From contig NC_060059.1 in the NCBI RefSeq assembly GCF_020283565.1, forward strand, positions 51,651,157-51,715,156: DNA of 64,000 bases, given 5' to 3'. A model generated the notes under the pieces. That model made no database searches. It worked only from the letters and a program-made list of their open reading frames with translations, and was not told the origin of the DNA. The position numbers were made by a program, and so were the translations under genes. This document shows, piece after piece, positions 9,687-20,143 of the stretch; within the stretch, counting starts at the first letter, position 1, and every line of letters starts with the position of its first letter. Source of the DNA: Trifolium pratense. Its lineage: Eukaryota > Streptophyta > Magnoliopsida > Fabales > Fabaceae.

Positions 9687-10837
9687 TGTTGGAACAAAAT
9701 TGATTTAAAAATGTTTGCCCCTAAATCTATAAAGGTTTTGATGATAACAAAGTATTAATAAACAATTGGAAGGACTAAAAATTTATTTTAAGTGCGCAGA
9801 TATAAGCATCATTTAAGTCCTGAGTGAAGTTCAGAGGATGTGAATTCAGAAGTTCACAAGCGCTCAGAAGATGTTGGACTTCAGAGGTTACAACGTTCAG
9901 AGGATGAAGACTTCAGTACTTCTTGTCTGTCTACGAGCTTCATCAAACTCTGAAGATCTCTTTGAAAGCTGTGAAGATTCTCTTTACTAGTCAACTCTTC
10001 TTCCAATGAAGAAAAGGACCTTTCAAGTCTGATCAGCTCAGCTACCTCTGTTTTGTCTGTCCTATCTTGAGAACGTGGGTCTTCAGTTTTGTTAGCTGAA
10101 TAAGGAAAGTCCACTCTGCAGTAGTCAAAGTAACTGAAACTCTTTCTTAGTTTTGGATACAACCAAACTGCATCAAGACAGACTGCTTGAAGACAAAAGG
10201 TTATCAACTCCAACGGCTCCTTTGCAACGACTCTTTTCTAGTAGTATATATACTAGAAGGATCAGCTACAACAAAATAACAATGATCAAGAATTGAACGT
10301 GCGCTGAACAAACTCTGAACTCTGTGATATACAAGCTCTGAACCTTTCTCAAGTGTTTTTGCACTTTAGCTAAATACTCTGTAATATTTGTATTTGCTCT
10401 CTTTAGGTTCATCTAAGAGCATTTGTATATTTTTATATACTTTACCATTACTTGAGGAAACTTAAGCTTGTGTGCTTAAGTGTGTAACTTAAACTTGTGT
10501 GTTTAAGTGTGAAGTCTTAAGCTTGTGTGCTTGAGCATAGTTGTGAAGTCTCTTGCTTGTGTGCTTGAGCATTGTTGAGAAGTCTCTTGCTTGTGTGCTT
10601 GAGCAGGTGTAATCTTGTGTGATTATAGTGAACTCCCTTGGAAGTGCAAGGGGACTGGACTACTCTCGTTTTGTGAGAGGAACCAGTATAAATTGCTTGT
10701 GTGATCTCTCTCTCTATCTCCTTAACTTGTTATTTATTGTGTTACTTTTCCGCTGCTAACGTAGTTGAGTTAAGAACTTGAAAAAATTTTAACTTAGCTA
10801 AAACACAATTCAACCCCCCCCTTCTTGTGTTTTCACA
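9687..10837 (+). repeat. 3' LTR of the Sirevirus (~1151 bp)
   Basis: Begins TGTTGGAACAAAATTG directly after the last polypurine tract and ends at ...GTGTTTTCACA (10837), giving TG..CA ends. TATATATA at 10245-10252 sits in a near-palindrome (CTAGTAGTATATATACTAG) and is the likely core promoter. A series of related hairpins follows at 10461-10605. A C-rich run at 10814-10821 precedes the 3' end. No matching 5' LTR is in the window. Confidence 0.9.
10461..10605 (+). repeat. Stem-loop repeat series in the Sirevirus LTR
   Basis: Tandem units share the loop TTGTGT. Unit 1 (10461-10480) has the perfect stem CTTAAGC/GCTTAAG. Unit 2 (10488-10507) has CTTAAAC/GTTTAAG, changed on both sides so pairing is kept. 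Unit 3 (10516-10535) has CTTAAGC/GCTTGAG with one wobble. Two further units read CTTGCTTGTGTGCTTGAGCA with weaker stems. They lie downstream of the TATA box and so would be in the RNA. Confidence 0.75.
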
Positions 10838-10960
10838 CCTTCAATTTTCTGTTATTGAAAAAATACCTCCAAGTATTAAAAAGTATATGTAACTGAAATA
10901 ACAAATAAAAGATATAACCTAATGTCATAAATTTCTTCAGGTTCGTGATTATCGTCTTAC

Positions 10961-11181
10961 CTGAAACATAGGGTGTAAATTTGCAAGAGCTTTCACATCC
11001 ATTTGGTTCAACATTTTCTGTCATTAAGAACATTCATTTTAGTCATGGAGACTTGGAAAAATCAAAAAGATCAGAAGATTAGGAAGTACAAACCTGAAGA
11101 TGATCCATTATTTTTGCTTGACGAATTACGTAACCTTTGTTTTCTATTAAATCTGGCTATTTTGGCTTGAGAAATATCCAT
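10961..11181 (-). pseudogene. Two-exon 5' gene fragment truncated near the Sirevirus
   Basis: On the minus strand an ATG at 11181 opens exon 1 (11181-11094), which ends at a GT donor. An acceptor at 11019-11018 leads to exon 2 (11017-10961) with a GTAAGA donor. The joined frame is open for 48 codons and is rich in Ser, Asn, Lys and Arg (RKQRLRNSSSKNNGSSS then ENVEPNGCESSCKF). After that I cannot continue the frame before the Sirevirus LTR at 10837. It may be the start of a gene cut by the insertion. N-termini of this style occur in plant Helitron/PIF1-type helicase genes, but that link is only an impression. Confidence 0.35.
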
Positions 11182-12450
11182 TGATTGAATTACAACTTTT
11201 TTTTAAAAACCATGAGAATAAATCAAGTGAGCAGCTTCATGATAACAAATGTTTGGAAATAATACTTTCTCATAGTTTATTTTGTTGAAAGATCATAATA
11301 AATCAATGGATATCATGTACCTTTGGAAAATAGCAGTTTCCAATACTTTGAAAAAAAAATTGTGAGACCAATGTAACTAACGAAGTGGGAAAAAATTGGT
11401 AGTCAACTTATGAGCTAGTCTATTTTGATTACCTTGTTTGTTCATCTAATAAGGTATTGGTGTAAGAAATATGAATAAAAAAGGCAAATGAAATATAGTG
11501 TTGTCTCTATCATAAACCTAGAATATCCAACTTTCAATGGGAAAGCTTACTTTGTAGCATAAGTAACACATGCTATTGTCTTTGTCAAGACAATATGGTT
11601 AGACGAAAAAAGGAAAATATAAACCATAATAAGACAATTTGTTCATGTGCTTTGATCAGACAACTTTTCATTTTGCTTTTTAGCCATTACATCCAATGGT
11701 TCATGATCAAATTGTTGTCTACTTCTACTTGTTTTATTACATATGTATTATATGTGATGGATGATATTATCTTAATGTAAAACCTATCCAAGTTAAGTTG
11801 TAGTGCATTTCTTTTTGACAAAATTGCGATTAATTTTCGTATAAGTATATATATTAAAGTAATGGTTAGGAAAATAACATGATATATTTTTTGGCAAAAA
11901 AATACTGCCGATTACTATATTAACATCATTTTGAGAATGATAAAAAATATATTAAAATGAACATATAATATAATTTGAGGTAGAACATTTATGAAAATAT
12001 AAAATATTAGTATTTGTTATTGTATGTTGTTAGAAAAAAAGTACTCAATAATAAAAGAAATACATGGATACAAAGTAGTGTAGGTATAAGACGTTTGTGG
12101 AATGTTCCAATTGGAAATGTATGCACACCATCCATCCATATATAATCGTAATATTAGTGCATATATATAGCAATGGATGGTATTGCAATGACTATTATTT
12201 TCCAAACAACCAAACTAAGCAAATGACATTAACCACTAAATATAAGTTAATTGATACTTATAATGTAAGGGTGGGAACATAGTTAGAGTACATCACATGG
12301 TAGGAATTCATAAGTTGTTCAAAATACATTACAAATTAAAAACCTTAAACCAAAGCAACACATCAATTGTCATTGAGAAGTCTGAACATACAGTCCCCAT
12401 GATTACGAAACAGCCTAATAAAAATTTGCAAAAGATCATTATATATTAAC
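11182..12450. other. Intergenic AT-rich stretch
   Basis: About 1.27 kb of AT-rich sequence between the gene fragment and the 3' end of the B3 gene. I see no ORF, RNA gene or mobile element with support. Bases 12382-12401 (ACATACAGTCCCCATGATTA), just past the B3 stop codon, resemble the start of the satellite monomer at 15.6-18.4 kb. Confidence 0.5.
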
Positions 12451-14985
12451 CTAAGGTGAAGCTGCACGGATAATCATCACGTTCATGTATTCCGGCGGGT
12501 TCTGAATTGAGCACTTCAAAACATCTCCGGGACTCAACTTGAACTCATCCTTGAATTGATACCAACCTTCGCCAAGATATCTTTCATTTTCATAGCGACT
12601 TGAAGTGATGATTTTGCAGTTAATCACTCTTCCTGTGCTGGCATCCCTCATAAAAATGTTGTCTTGTTTTGCCGGAAGAACATGTTTTGATGTTTTGTTG
12701 GGAAAATGCTACAAAAAAATTAAATACAGAAAAAGTTAAATAAAATTAGTAAAATATAAATTATTTAAAAACATTGCTAATTATAAATTGAACTTACCAT
12801 AACTTGCTTGGTATATGCCATAGCCTCTGTGATCTTAATATCAAAGTGAGAGTGTCGAAGCGGATCGTCCTCATCAGCATACATTGTATTATGATTGCCA
12901 ACACCGAAGAATTGTAACATATCATCATCCTGATCTTCATTATCTTCCTCATCCAGCACAGATTCATCATCATCTTCATCATCGTCATCGTCCTCATCGT
13001 CATCGTCCTCATCTTCATCGTCCTCATCATCATCGTCATCCTCATGATCATCATCGCCATCCTCATGATGATCATCATCCTCATCTGAGGATAAAATGAT
13101 TACTGGTGTCTTATCACCAACAGAATTAACAACAGGAGTAGTTTTGCCACCTCTTTTTTGGATCATAACAAACTGATTGTCCTTAAACTGAAAATCCAGA
13201 AAAACATTTGTAGGTTTCTTAAATCCAAATATGTTGGAAACTTTGAAGCCACCTGTCAAATACCATACTCCTTTCCTACATCTAAGTAAGGCATCTGCTT
13301 GTCGATGCTTACTGTTTCTTATTGACACAGGCCTTGAGAAATCGATGATGGTTTCAAAGTTCTTTACAAAAGTTGGACAAATGTCAATTCGATCCTACAT
13401 ACGATACGATATAATATTAACAAAAAAATTAACAATGACATACAATAAGAGTAGTTTGGAGTCTAAAATTAAAATGTATTGTAATATCAGATTTTGCCAT
13501 ATAATAAATACCTCGTCCGGGGAAATAACGGTCTGGAAACGACTCTCTGGATTAAATGACCAGTCATTAGGGCTGTTTTGATAAAAATAGGATGAAGATA
13601 TACATCAATATTTAATTTAGAACTAATGAATTATTTTTATTAGCAATAAAAAAAAGAACAAAAGAAAAAAGTTACCTATTAGCATTGCTTGACGTGGAAG
13701 CTTTCAAAACTGAAGAACCGCCTTCAACTATTGGAGGCAACATGTAAAATTTGTTATCTTGTCCTTCGAAGTATAGGGTGACTATGGTTGGTTCCTTAAA
13801 GCCATTCCTCTTGGCAACTACTCTACCATCACTAATATAACACCGATGATTTTTACTCTTGAAAACAACCATAGTGCATCCTTTGTTTTTACATTTAATC
13901 CAACCATAGTATTTGAAGTTAATATTGGATGCATACTTCTTAGCAAAATCAGGACACATATAAATTTCCTCCTAATTTCAAATTAAAGTATACCGAGCAT
14001 TAGCATATGATGTCAAGGTTTTAAATAAATGAATTGAAATTAATTAAAGCAAATCAACAAAGCATAATTGAAATATTTACCTTATCAGGGTGTACTTCAG
14101 CTTTAAACCAACATGGAATTTTTGACTTGTTTCTAATAAAATAATCATAATTCAACCAACAAAAAAAAAAGTAACTTGATTAATGTCTTTTGTGCTAATA
14201 TCTAGACTTCAAATAAGTATTTAAAATTAGTACTTGAGTTAAAAAATTTTGAACCTGCATAATATATAGGGTGATGCTATATATGATTCATAATGTATTC
14301 ACGAAACATATCATGAATCACAATTAGTGTACAATTTCTTTATTTTTAAAGTACTAATAACACTAAAATAAATCACCGTATGAGTTTAAGTAAGCTCCTA
14401 TCTCATTGTCCACCTTTATTTTGTTATGTTGTGCAAAAGACATAGTTGTATACCCAAAACATAATTTGTCAGCAAATAGATAATATCCTACCACATTTAT
14501 CCACTTTTATTGTTTATTTTTATGGTAAATCATGTGTATTGTTATCCTTACCTTTTTCCCATTGAATTAAGAGAGTGGATGGAGCAATTTGGTGTGTCAA
14601 ATGAGTAGAAAATGTCATTCGCGAATTTTTCGTGGAAATTATTTTCGTCAGATTAAGCATTTCAGTAATATATATACCTCAAGTTTAAACTGTTGATAAT
14701 TTAAAAGAGAAATAATTGAAAATGTTGAATTTTATCTAATTTGGCAAACATTGAGAAAGAAAACTTTAACCCTAACCCTTGTATATATTGAAAACGACAT
14801 TTCAATAGATAACAAAACAATCCTAATACTGACAAACAACTATTAAATTATTTCCCTAAAGTAAATTATATTATCCAAATTTGATTCAGACATCAAAGCT
14901 AACATGTAATGGTCCCATATGTTGGCGGAAAGTACGCAAAAAACAACTGATAAAGACAGTACCTGACCGCAGATGAAGAAGCCAT
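12451..14985 (-). CDS. B3-domain transcription factor-like protein, three B3 repeats, 428 aa
   Basis: Six exons on the minus strand: 14985-14963, 14132-14081, 13971-13676, 13572-13512, 13394-12798 and 12708-12451 (TAG). All introns have GT..AG ends and the coding length is 1287 nt, a whole number of codons. B3-like domain 1 spans about 15-112 (from CWFKAEVHPDK), domain 2 about 132-224 (from FQTVISPDE) and domain 3 about 318-425 (LGEGWYQFKDEFKLSPGDVL is the typical B3 close). Between domains 2 and 3 is VIILSSDED (from 242), a SUMO-interaction-like motif leading into ~55 residues of almost pure Asp/Glu/His. B3 domains of the plant REM-like group bind DNA in the nucleus. Domain 3 matches the motif best; 1 and 2 are more diverged. 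The acidic tract could activate transcription or mimic DNA. No target can be inferred. Confidence 0.85.
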
Positions 14986-15651
14986 AATGAACGGTTAGGA
15001 TTTGAAGAGATGAGGGAGACGAATTGCCTGATTAGGCGACGACTTTGACGGATTCTTCAACACATAGCGCGATATCAGTTGCAAAAGGAAAATAGTGTGC
15101 GGCTAGGGTTTTTCAATTGTGATTGCTTGACAATTCTTCAAGCTTATCACGTATCAAAACATGGGCCAAGCACCGGGTTGTTTTGGTACAAAAGCCCAAT
15201 GGATGACTTGCATGATTTTATTTTATATTCGCACCCCCCAAAATTATATCTAAACAAATTCAATATATTTGAATGTTTTATATCTCATCCGGTCCGTAAT
15301 ATAAAAAGGTGTTAATTTTGTTTTTAAATTAAAATTTTGATGTATCTACATCATAATGTAGTTTAAATAAATTAAGACATCAATGTAGCTAAAAAGTGCA
15401 CTTCATATTATATTAAGGATCAGAGAGAGTATAAAATTATAATAAAAATCATCTGAGGAACAACATACATGACACATATAAATCTTGTTATAATATAAAA
15501 AAAATTAAAATTTATTTGTCAACATTTCAATGAATAAAGTGAAACGACGTTGAATTTGCTTATTCTACCGTTTGCGGTGTTTATGAGATTAAGACAGTAA
15601 GGAAATAAAAAAATTTTGATATCAAATTTTGAAGGTGGTCTATTGTAGCAT
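14986..15651. other. Upstream region of the B3 gene
   Basis: Holds the presumed promoter and 5' UTR of the minus-strand B3 gene, then AT-rich sequence up to the satellite. No convincing TATA box is placed near the start codon. The 78-codon plus-strand ORF at 15079-15315 has no recognisable domain and is treated as chance. Confidence 0.4.
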
Positions 15652-18400
15652 TGGTCTACATAAAATCATACAGTCCCCGTGCATTTTTGAGAGATACGAA
15701 ATTTGAAAAAAAAATTTATGGGAAAAGATATATCATATTACACGGTTAAATTATGAAATTGTAAATTCAATTAAAAATTTAATGTAATCTTGAATGAATA
15801 GACAAAATGGATGCACAAAAAAAAAGAGCGTATGATAAACTCTACATAAAATCATACAGTCCCCGTTGTTTTTTCAGAGATACGAAATTTGAATATTTTT
15901 TTTATGGGAAAAGATATATCATATTACACGGTTAAATTATGAAATTGTAAATTCAATTAAAAAATTAATGTAATCATTAATGGATAGACAAAATGGATGC
16001 ACAAAACATAGACAGTATGATAAAGTCTACATAAAATCATACAGTCCAGGTGCATTTTTGAGAGATACGAAATTTGAAAAAAAAATTTATGGGAAAAGAT
16101 ATATCATATTACACGGTTAAATTATGAAATTGTAAATTCAATTAAAAATTTAATGTAATCTTGAATGAATAGACAAAATGGATGCACAAAAAAAAAGAGC
16201 GTATGATAAACTCTACATAAAATCATACAGTCCCCGTGAATTTTTCAGAGATACGAAATTTGAATATTTTTTTTATGGGAAAAGATATATCATATTACAC
16301 GGTTAAATTATGAAATTGTAAATTCAATTAAAAAATTAATGTAATCTTCAATGGATAGACAAAATGGATGCACAACAAAATAGAGCGTATGATAAACTCT
16401 ACATAAAATCATACAGTCCCCGTGCATTTTTGAGAGATACGAAATTTGAAAAAAAAAATTATGGGAAAAGATATATCATATTACACGGTCAAATTATGAA
16501 ATTGTAAATTCAATTAAAAAAATAATGTAATCATTAATGGATAGACAAAATGGATGCACAAAACATAGACCGTATGATAAAGTCTACATAAAATCATACA
16601 GTCGCCGTGCATTTTTGAGAGATACGAAATTTGAAAAAAAAATTTATGGGAAAAGATATATCATATTACATGGTTAAATTATGAAATTGTAAATTCAATT
16701 AAAAATTTAATGTAATCTTGAATGAATAGACAAAATGGATGCACAAAAAAAAAGAGCGTATGATAAACTCTACATAAAATCATACAGTCCCCGTGAATTT
16801 TTCAGAGATACGAAATTTGAATATTTTTTTTATGGGAAAAGATATATCATATTACACGGTTAAATTATGAAATTGTAAATTCAATTAAAAAATTAATGTA
16901 ATCTTCAATGGATAGACAAAATGGATGCACAACAAAATAGAGCGTATGATAAACTCTACATAAAATCATACAGTCCCCGTGCATTTTTGAGAGATACGAA
17001 ATTTGAAAAAAAAAATTATGGGAAAAGATATATCATATTACACGGTCAAATTATGAAATTGTAAATTCAATTAAAAAAATAATGTAATCATTAATGGATA
17101 GACAAAATGGATGCACAAAACATAGACCGTATGATAAAGTCTACATAAAATCATACAGTCGCCGTGCATTTTTGAGAGATACGAAATTTGAAAAAAAAAT
17201 TTATGGGAAAAGATATATCATATTACACGGTTAAATTATGAAATTGTAAATTCAATTAAAAAATTAATGTAATCTTGAATGGATAGACAAAATGGATGCA
17301 CAAAACATAGACCGTATGATAAAGTCTACATAAAATCATACAGTCCCTGTGCATTTTTGAGAGATACGAAATTTGAGATTTTTTTTTAATGGGAAAAGAT
17401 ATATCATATTACACGGTTAAATTATGAAATTGTAAATTCAATTAAAAATTTAATGTAATCTTCTATGGATAGACAAAATGGATGCACAAAAAAATAGAGT
17501 GTATGATAAACTGTACATAAAATAATACAGTCCCGTGGATTTTTGAGAGATACGAAATTTGAAAAAAAAATTTATGGGAAAAGATATATCATATTACACG
17601 GTTAAATTATGAAATTTTAAATTTAATTAAAAATTTAATGTAATCTTGAATGGATAGACAAAATGGATGCACAAAAAATTAGAGCGTATGATAAACTGTA
17701 CATAAAATCATACAGTCCCCGTGCATTTTTGAGAGATACGAAATTTGAAAAAAAAATTTATGGGAAAAGATATATCATATTACACGGTTAAATTATGAAA
17801 TTGTAAATTCAATTAAAAATTTAATGTAATCTTGAATGAATAGACAAAATGGATACACAAAAAAAAAGAGCGTATGATAAACTCTACATAAAATCATACA
17901 GTCCTTGTGTAGTTTTCAGAGATACGAAATTTGAAAAAAAAATTTATGGGAAAAGATATATCATATTACACGGTTAAATTATGAAATTGTAAATTCAATT
18001 AAAAATTTAATGTAATCTTGAATGAATAGACAAAATGGATGCAAAAAAAAAAAGAGCGTATGATAAACTCTACATAAAATCATACAGTCCCCGTGAATTT
18101 TTCAGAGATACGAAATTTGAAAAAAAATTTTATGGGAAAAGATATATCATATTACACAGTTAAATTATGAAATTTTAAATTCAATTAAAAAATTAATGTA
18201 ATCTTTAATGGATAGATAACATGGATGCACAAAACATAGACCGTATGATAAAGTCTACATAAAATCATACAGTCCCCGTGCATTTTTGAGAGATACGAAA
18301 TTTGAATTTTTTTTTGTTGGCAAAATAGTTATCATATTACACGGTTACATTATGAATTTATAAAATCAATGAAAAATGTGAAATATTATTAAGTTTTGAT
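15652..18400 (+). repeat. Tandem satellite, ~186 bp monomer, 15 units
   Basis: The phrase ACATAAAATCATACAGTCC recurs at 15658, 15844, 16029, 16215, 16401, 16586, 16772, 16958, 17143, 17328, 17515 (variant), 17700, 17886, 18072 and 18257, giving a 185-187 bp period. Each monomer also holds AGAGATACGAAATTTGA, an A/T run, AAAGATATATCATATTACAC and GACAAAATGGATGCAC. The last unit decays near 18320. A three-monomer block of 557 bp is repeated (about 16029-16585 and 16586-17142) with shared private variants (GTGAATTTTTCAG, then ACACGGTCAAATTATG), so there is higher-order structure. The array sits between two B3-type genes. The length is nucleosome-sized, like many plant satellites. Confidence 0.95.
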
Positions 18401-18716
18401 ATTTACCTATTTATACGTATAATATTTAATTCGTAATTAGTCCAATTAAGCATGAACTATTACTCAATTTTGCTGTGACATTAAATTCATCTACTAATAT
18501 TATTGGTAAATAGAATAATAAACATATCTTATAAGCGAAGACTAATTCATCAAAACAATACATTATACAAAAAACATAAAATACGCATAAACATAAAATA
18601 GAGTTGCTTATTATATAACAACTGTTTTTAGGCAAACCCACTACAGGTGGAGTAGTCATTATCATAGGATAAGATAAACCATTGACAAACTGTTATAAGA
18701 TATGTTGATTGTTGGA

Positions 18717-19606
18717 TTACCTAACAACTCTATCTACATCAACATCAACTCTGTTGCTATTTTTGATATCAAAAAAAGTAAACTTGAGAAGATCTCCAGC
18801 TGAGAAGTAATTATCCATGTTGAATTTATGCCATTGTAGATACTCCAATTCTCGAATTCCATTTCCCCCTTGCCTTTGAATAATTTCGACCAAATGAGGT
18901 TCAGCGACCGGACCTTCAAGAACCAGATAATTATGAAAAGAAGTGATATAGTCACCTAACCACTTGTTGAAAACCTGTCAAATATGGTTGAAGGTAAGCA
19001 ACACGCATAAGTATTAATGTGTAACAGTATAAATAAAGAAGTTTAATAACAGGAAAATACTTAACTAATTTGTCTCTTGATCCAATTGAGTTATTTGATA
19101 AAAGAATCTCAAATGTTAATGGTTCACTGAGTTTAGTAGACAGGGAGTGAAATGAAGGAAATTCATTAGTTGGAATTGGTCCTGTCAAAGGAAGCACCAG
19201 TTGGAACATACTATCACCGTAATACACCATATTAATCTCATGATATTGGAACTGCAACTGAAAGTGTTCACGAAGTTCTGTCCATCCATCTGTTATTAGA
19301 GGTTTTCGAAGAGATTGATTCCAAGATAGCAAATGTAAGTGGTTGCCCGCATAAACTTTCCATTGTTGATGCAACTCATCGGAGTACTTATGAACAAACA
19401 CAGGATCAATCTCACCAAATGGCTGCAACAATGAAAGATTAAAGTTCTGATAATTTCGTATAAATGTGCTTAGATAATGAAAGAAAAATAAAAAACTAAG
19501 AAAACATAGAACTTACATCATCTTTGACATGTATTGTGGTGAAAATGCATTTTTGCAACCTGCCACCAAGACTTGTAGTGCTATCTGCATAAGAACTTGC
19601 AGCCAT
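18717..19606 (-). CDS. B3-like (DNA-binding pseudobarrel) protein, 234 aa
   Basis: Three exons: 19606-19517, 19422-19066 and 18974-18717 (TAA), with GT..AG introns and 705 nt of coding sequence in frame. The start ATG follows a TATATAT-type box (minus strand, about 19676-19668). The N-terminal exon is Ser/Thr rich. Residues ~45-110 (from WKVYAGNHLHLL to GDSMFQLVL, with ITDGWTELREHF in the middle) fit a B3-like fold. A second weaker domain-like stretch covers ~150-232 and ends in SAGDLLKFTFFDI, the characteristic close of such domains. The last codons overlap a possible donor (GTTAG/GTAATC), so a further exon cannot be excluded. DNA binding in the nucleus is the family expectation. It lies 538 bp downstream of the RPA-like gene, on the same strand. 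Confidence 0.75.
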
Positions 19607-20143
19607 GTATGATATGCTAAAGTCAGTGCAAAACAATGTAGGATATATTGAAATGAAATCAATTTGATATATAGATGAGTGTGTTAGTCCACTTACACTA
19701 TGAGTAGTTGAAGGTTGGTCCAGCCAATTTAATGTTGGAAGTTGTTTCTAATGAATGTGCTACCAAACTACTTACCCATGCAATAACTATCCAATAGTGG
19801 CTTGCAGTAAAAAATAATAATATAAATATAATACTGCATAGGTAAATTAAAACAAATATATATTAAAATTAAGATAAAGTAGCATTATAGTTAAAATTGA
19901 AACCACCAAATGACTGCAGCACTTGGAACTGATTACAAATTCACTCCCCTAATTAAAAACCATACTTAAAGGCACCCTGCCATTAGGCCACTAAACAACA
20001 ATACTTAAGCAAGATACTAATCTATCAAAATGCAACTTAAACATAGTCCTAATTAAAGGTCCACTGCCACTGGGCCATCAAAATTTATTACATAAATATT
20101 ACTAATACATCATTTTACTAATTCTGACACCTTCATATGAGGC

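Larger units (their letters stand above)
1..10837 (+). mobile_element. Sirevirus-type Ty1/copia retrotransposon, 5' end outside window
   Basis: A long LTR retrotransposon on the plus strand, cut by the left window edge inside gag. The order gag, protease-like DSG, integrase, reverse transcriptase, RNase H is that of Ty1/copia. The extra ORF after pol, the repeated polypurine tracts and the ~1.15 kb LTR point to the Sirevirus (SIRE1/Maximus) lineage. All main ORFs are free of stops, which suggests a young insertion. The 5' LTR, the primer-binding site and the left target-site duplication lie outside the window, so LTR divergence cannot be used for dating here. The bases after the LTR (10838 on) are CCTTC, the expected right-hand 5 bp duplication if the element is intact. 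Confidence 0.93.

Noticed and set aside
11595..12282. Short ORFs on both strands in the AT-rich gap
   Set aside because: About 60 codons each, no domain, no splice-compatible partner.
12794..13099. Met/Ile/Arg- and His-rich ORFs on both strands
   Set aside because: They are out-of-frame readings of the GAT/GAC repeat that encodes the acidic run of the B3 protein.
15652..18400. CRISPR-like array
   Set aside because: Repeats are contiguous 186 bp monomers with no unique spacers, in a plant context; this is a satellite.
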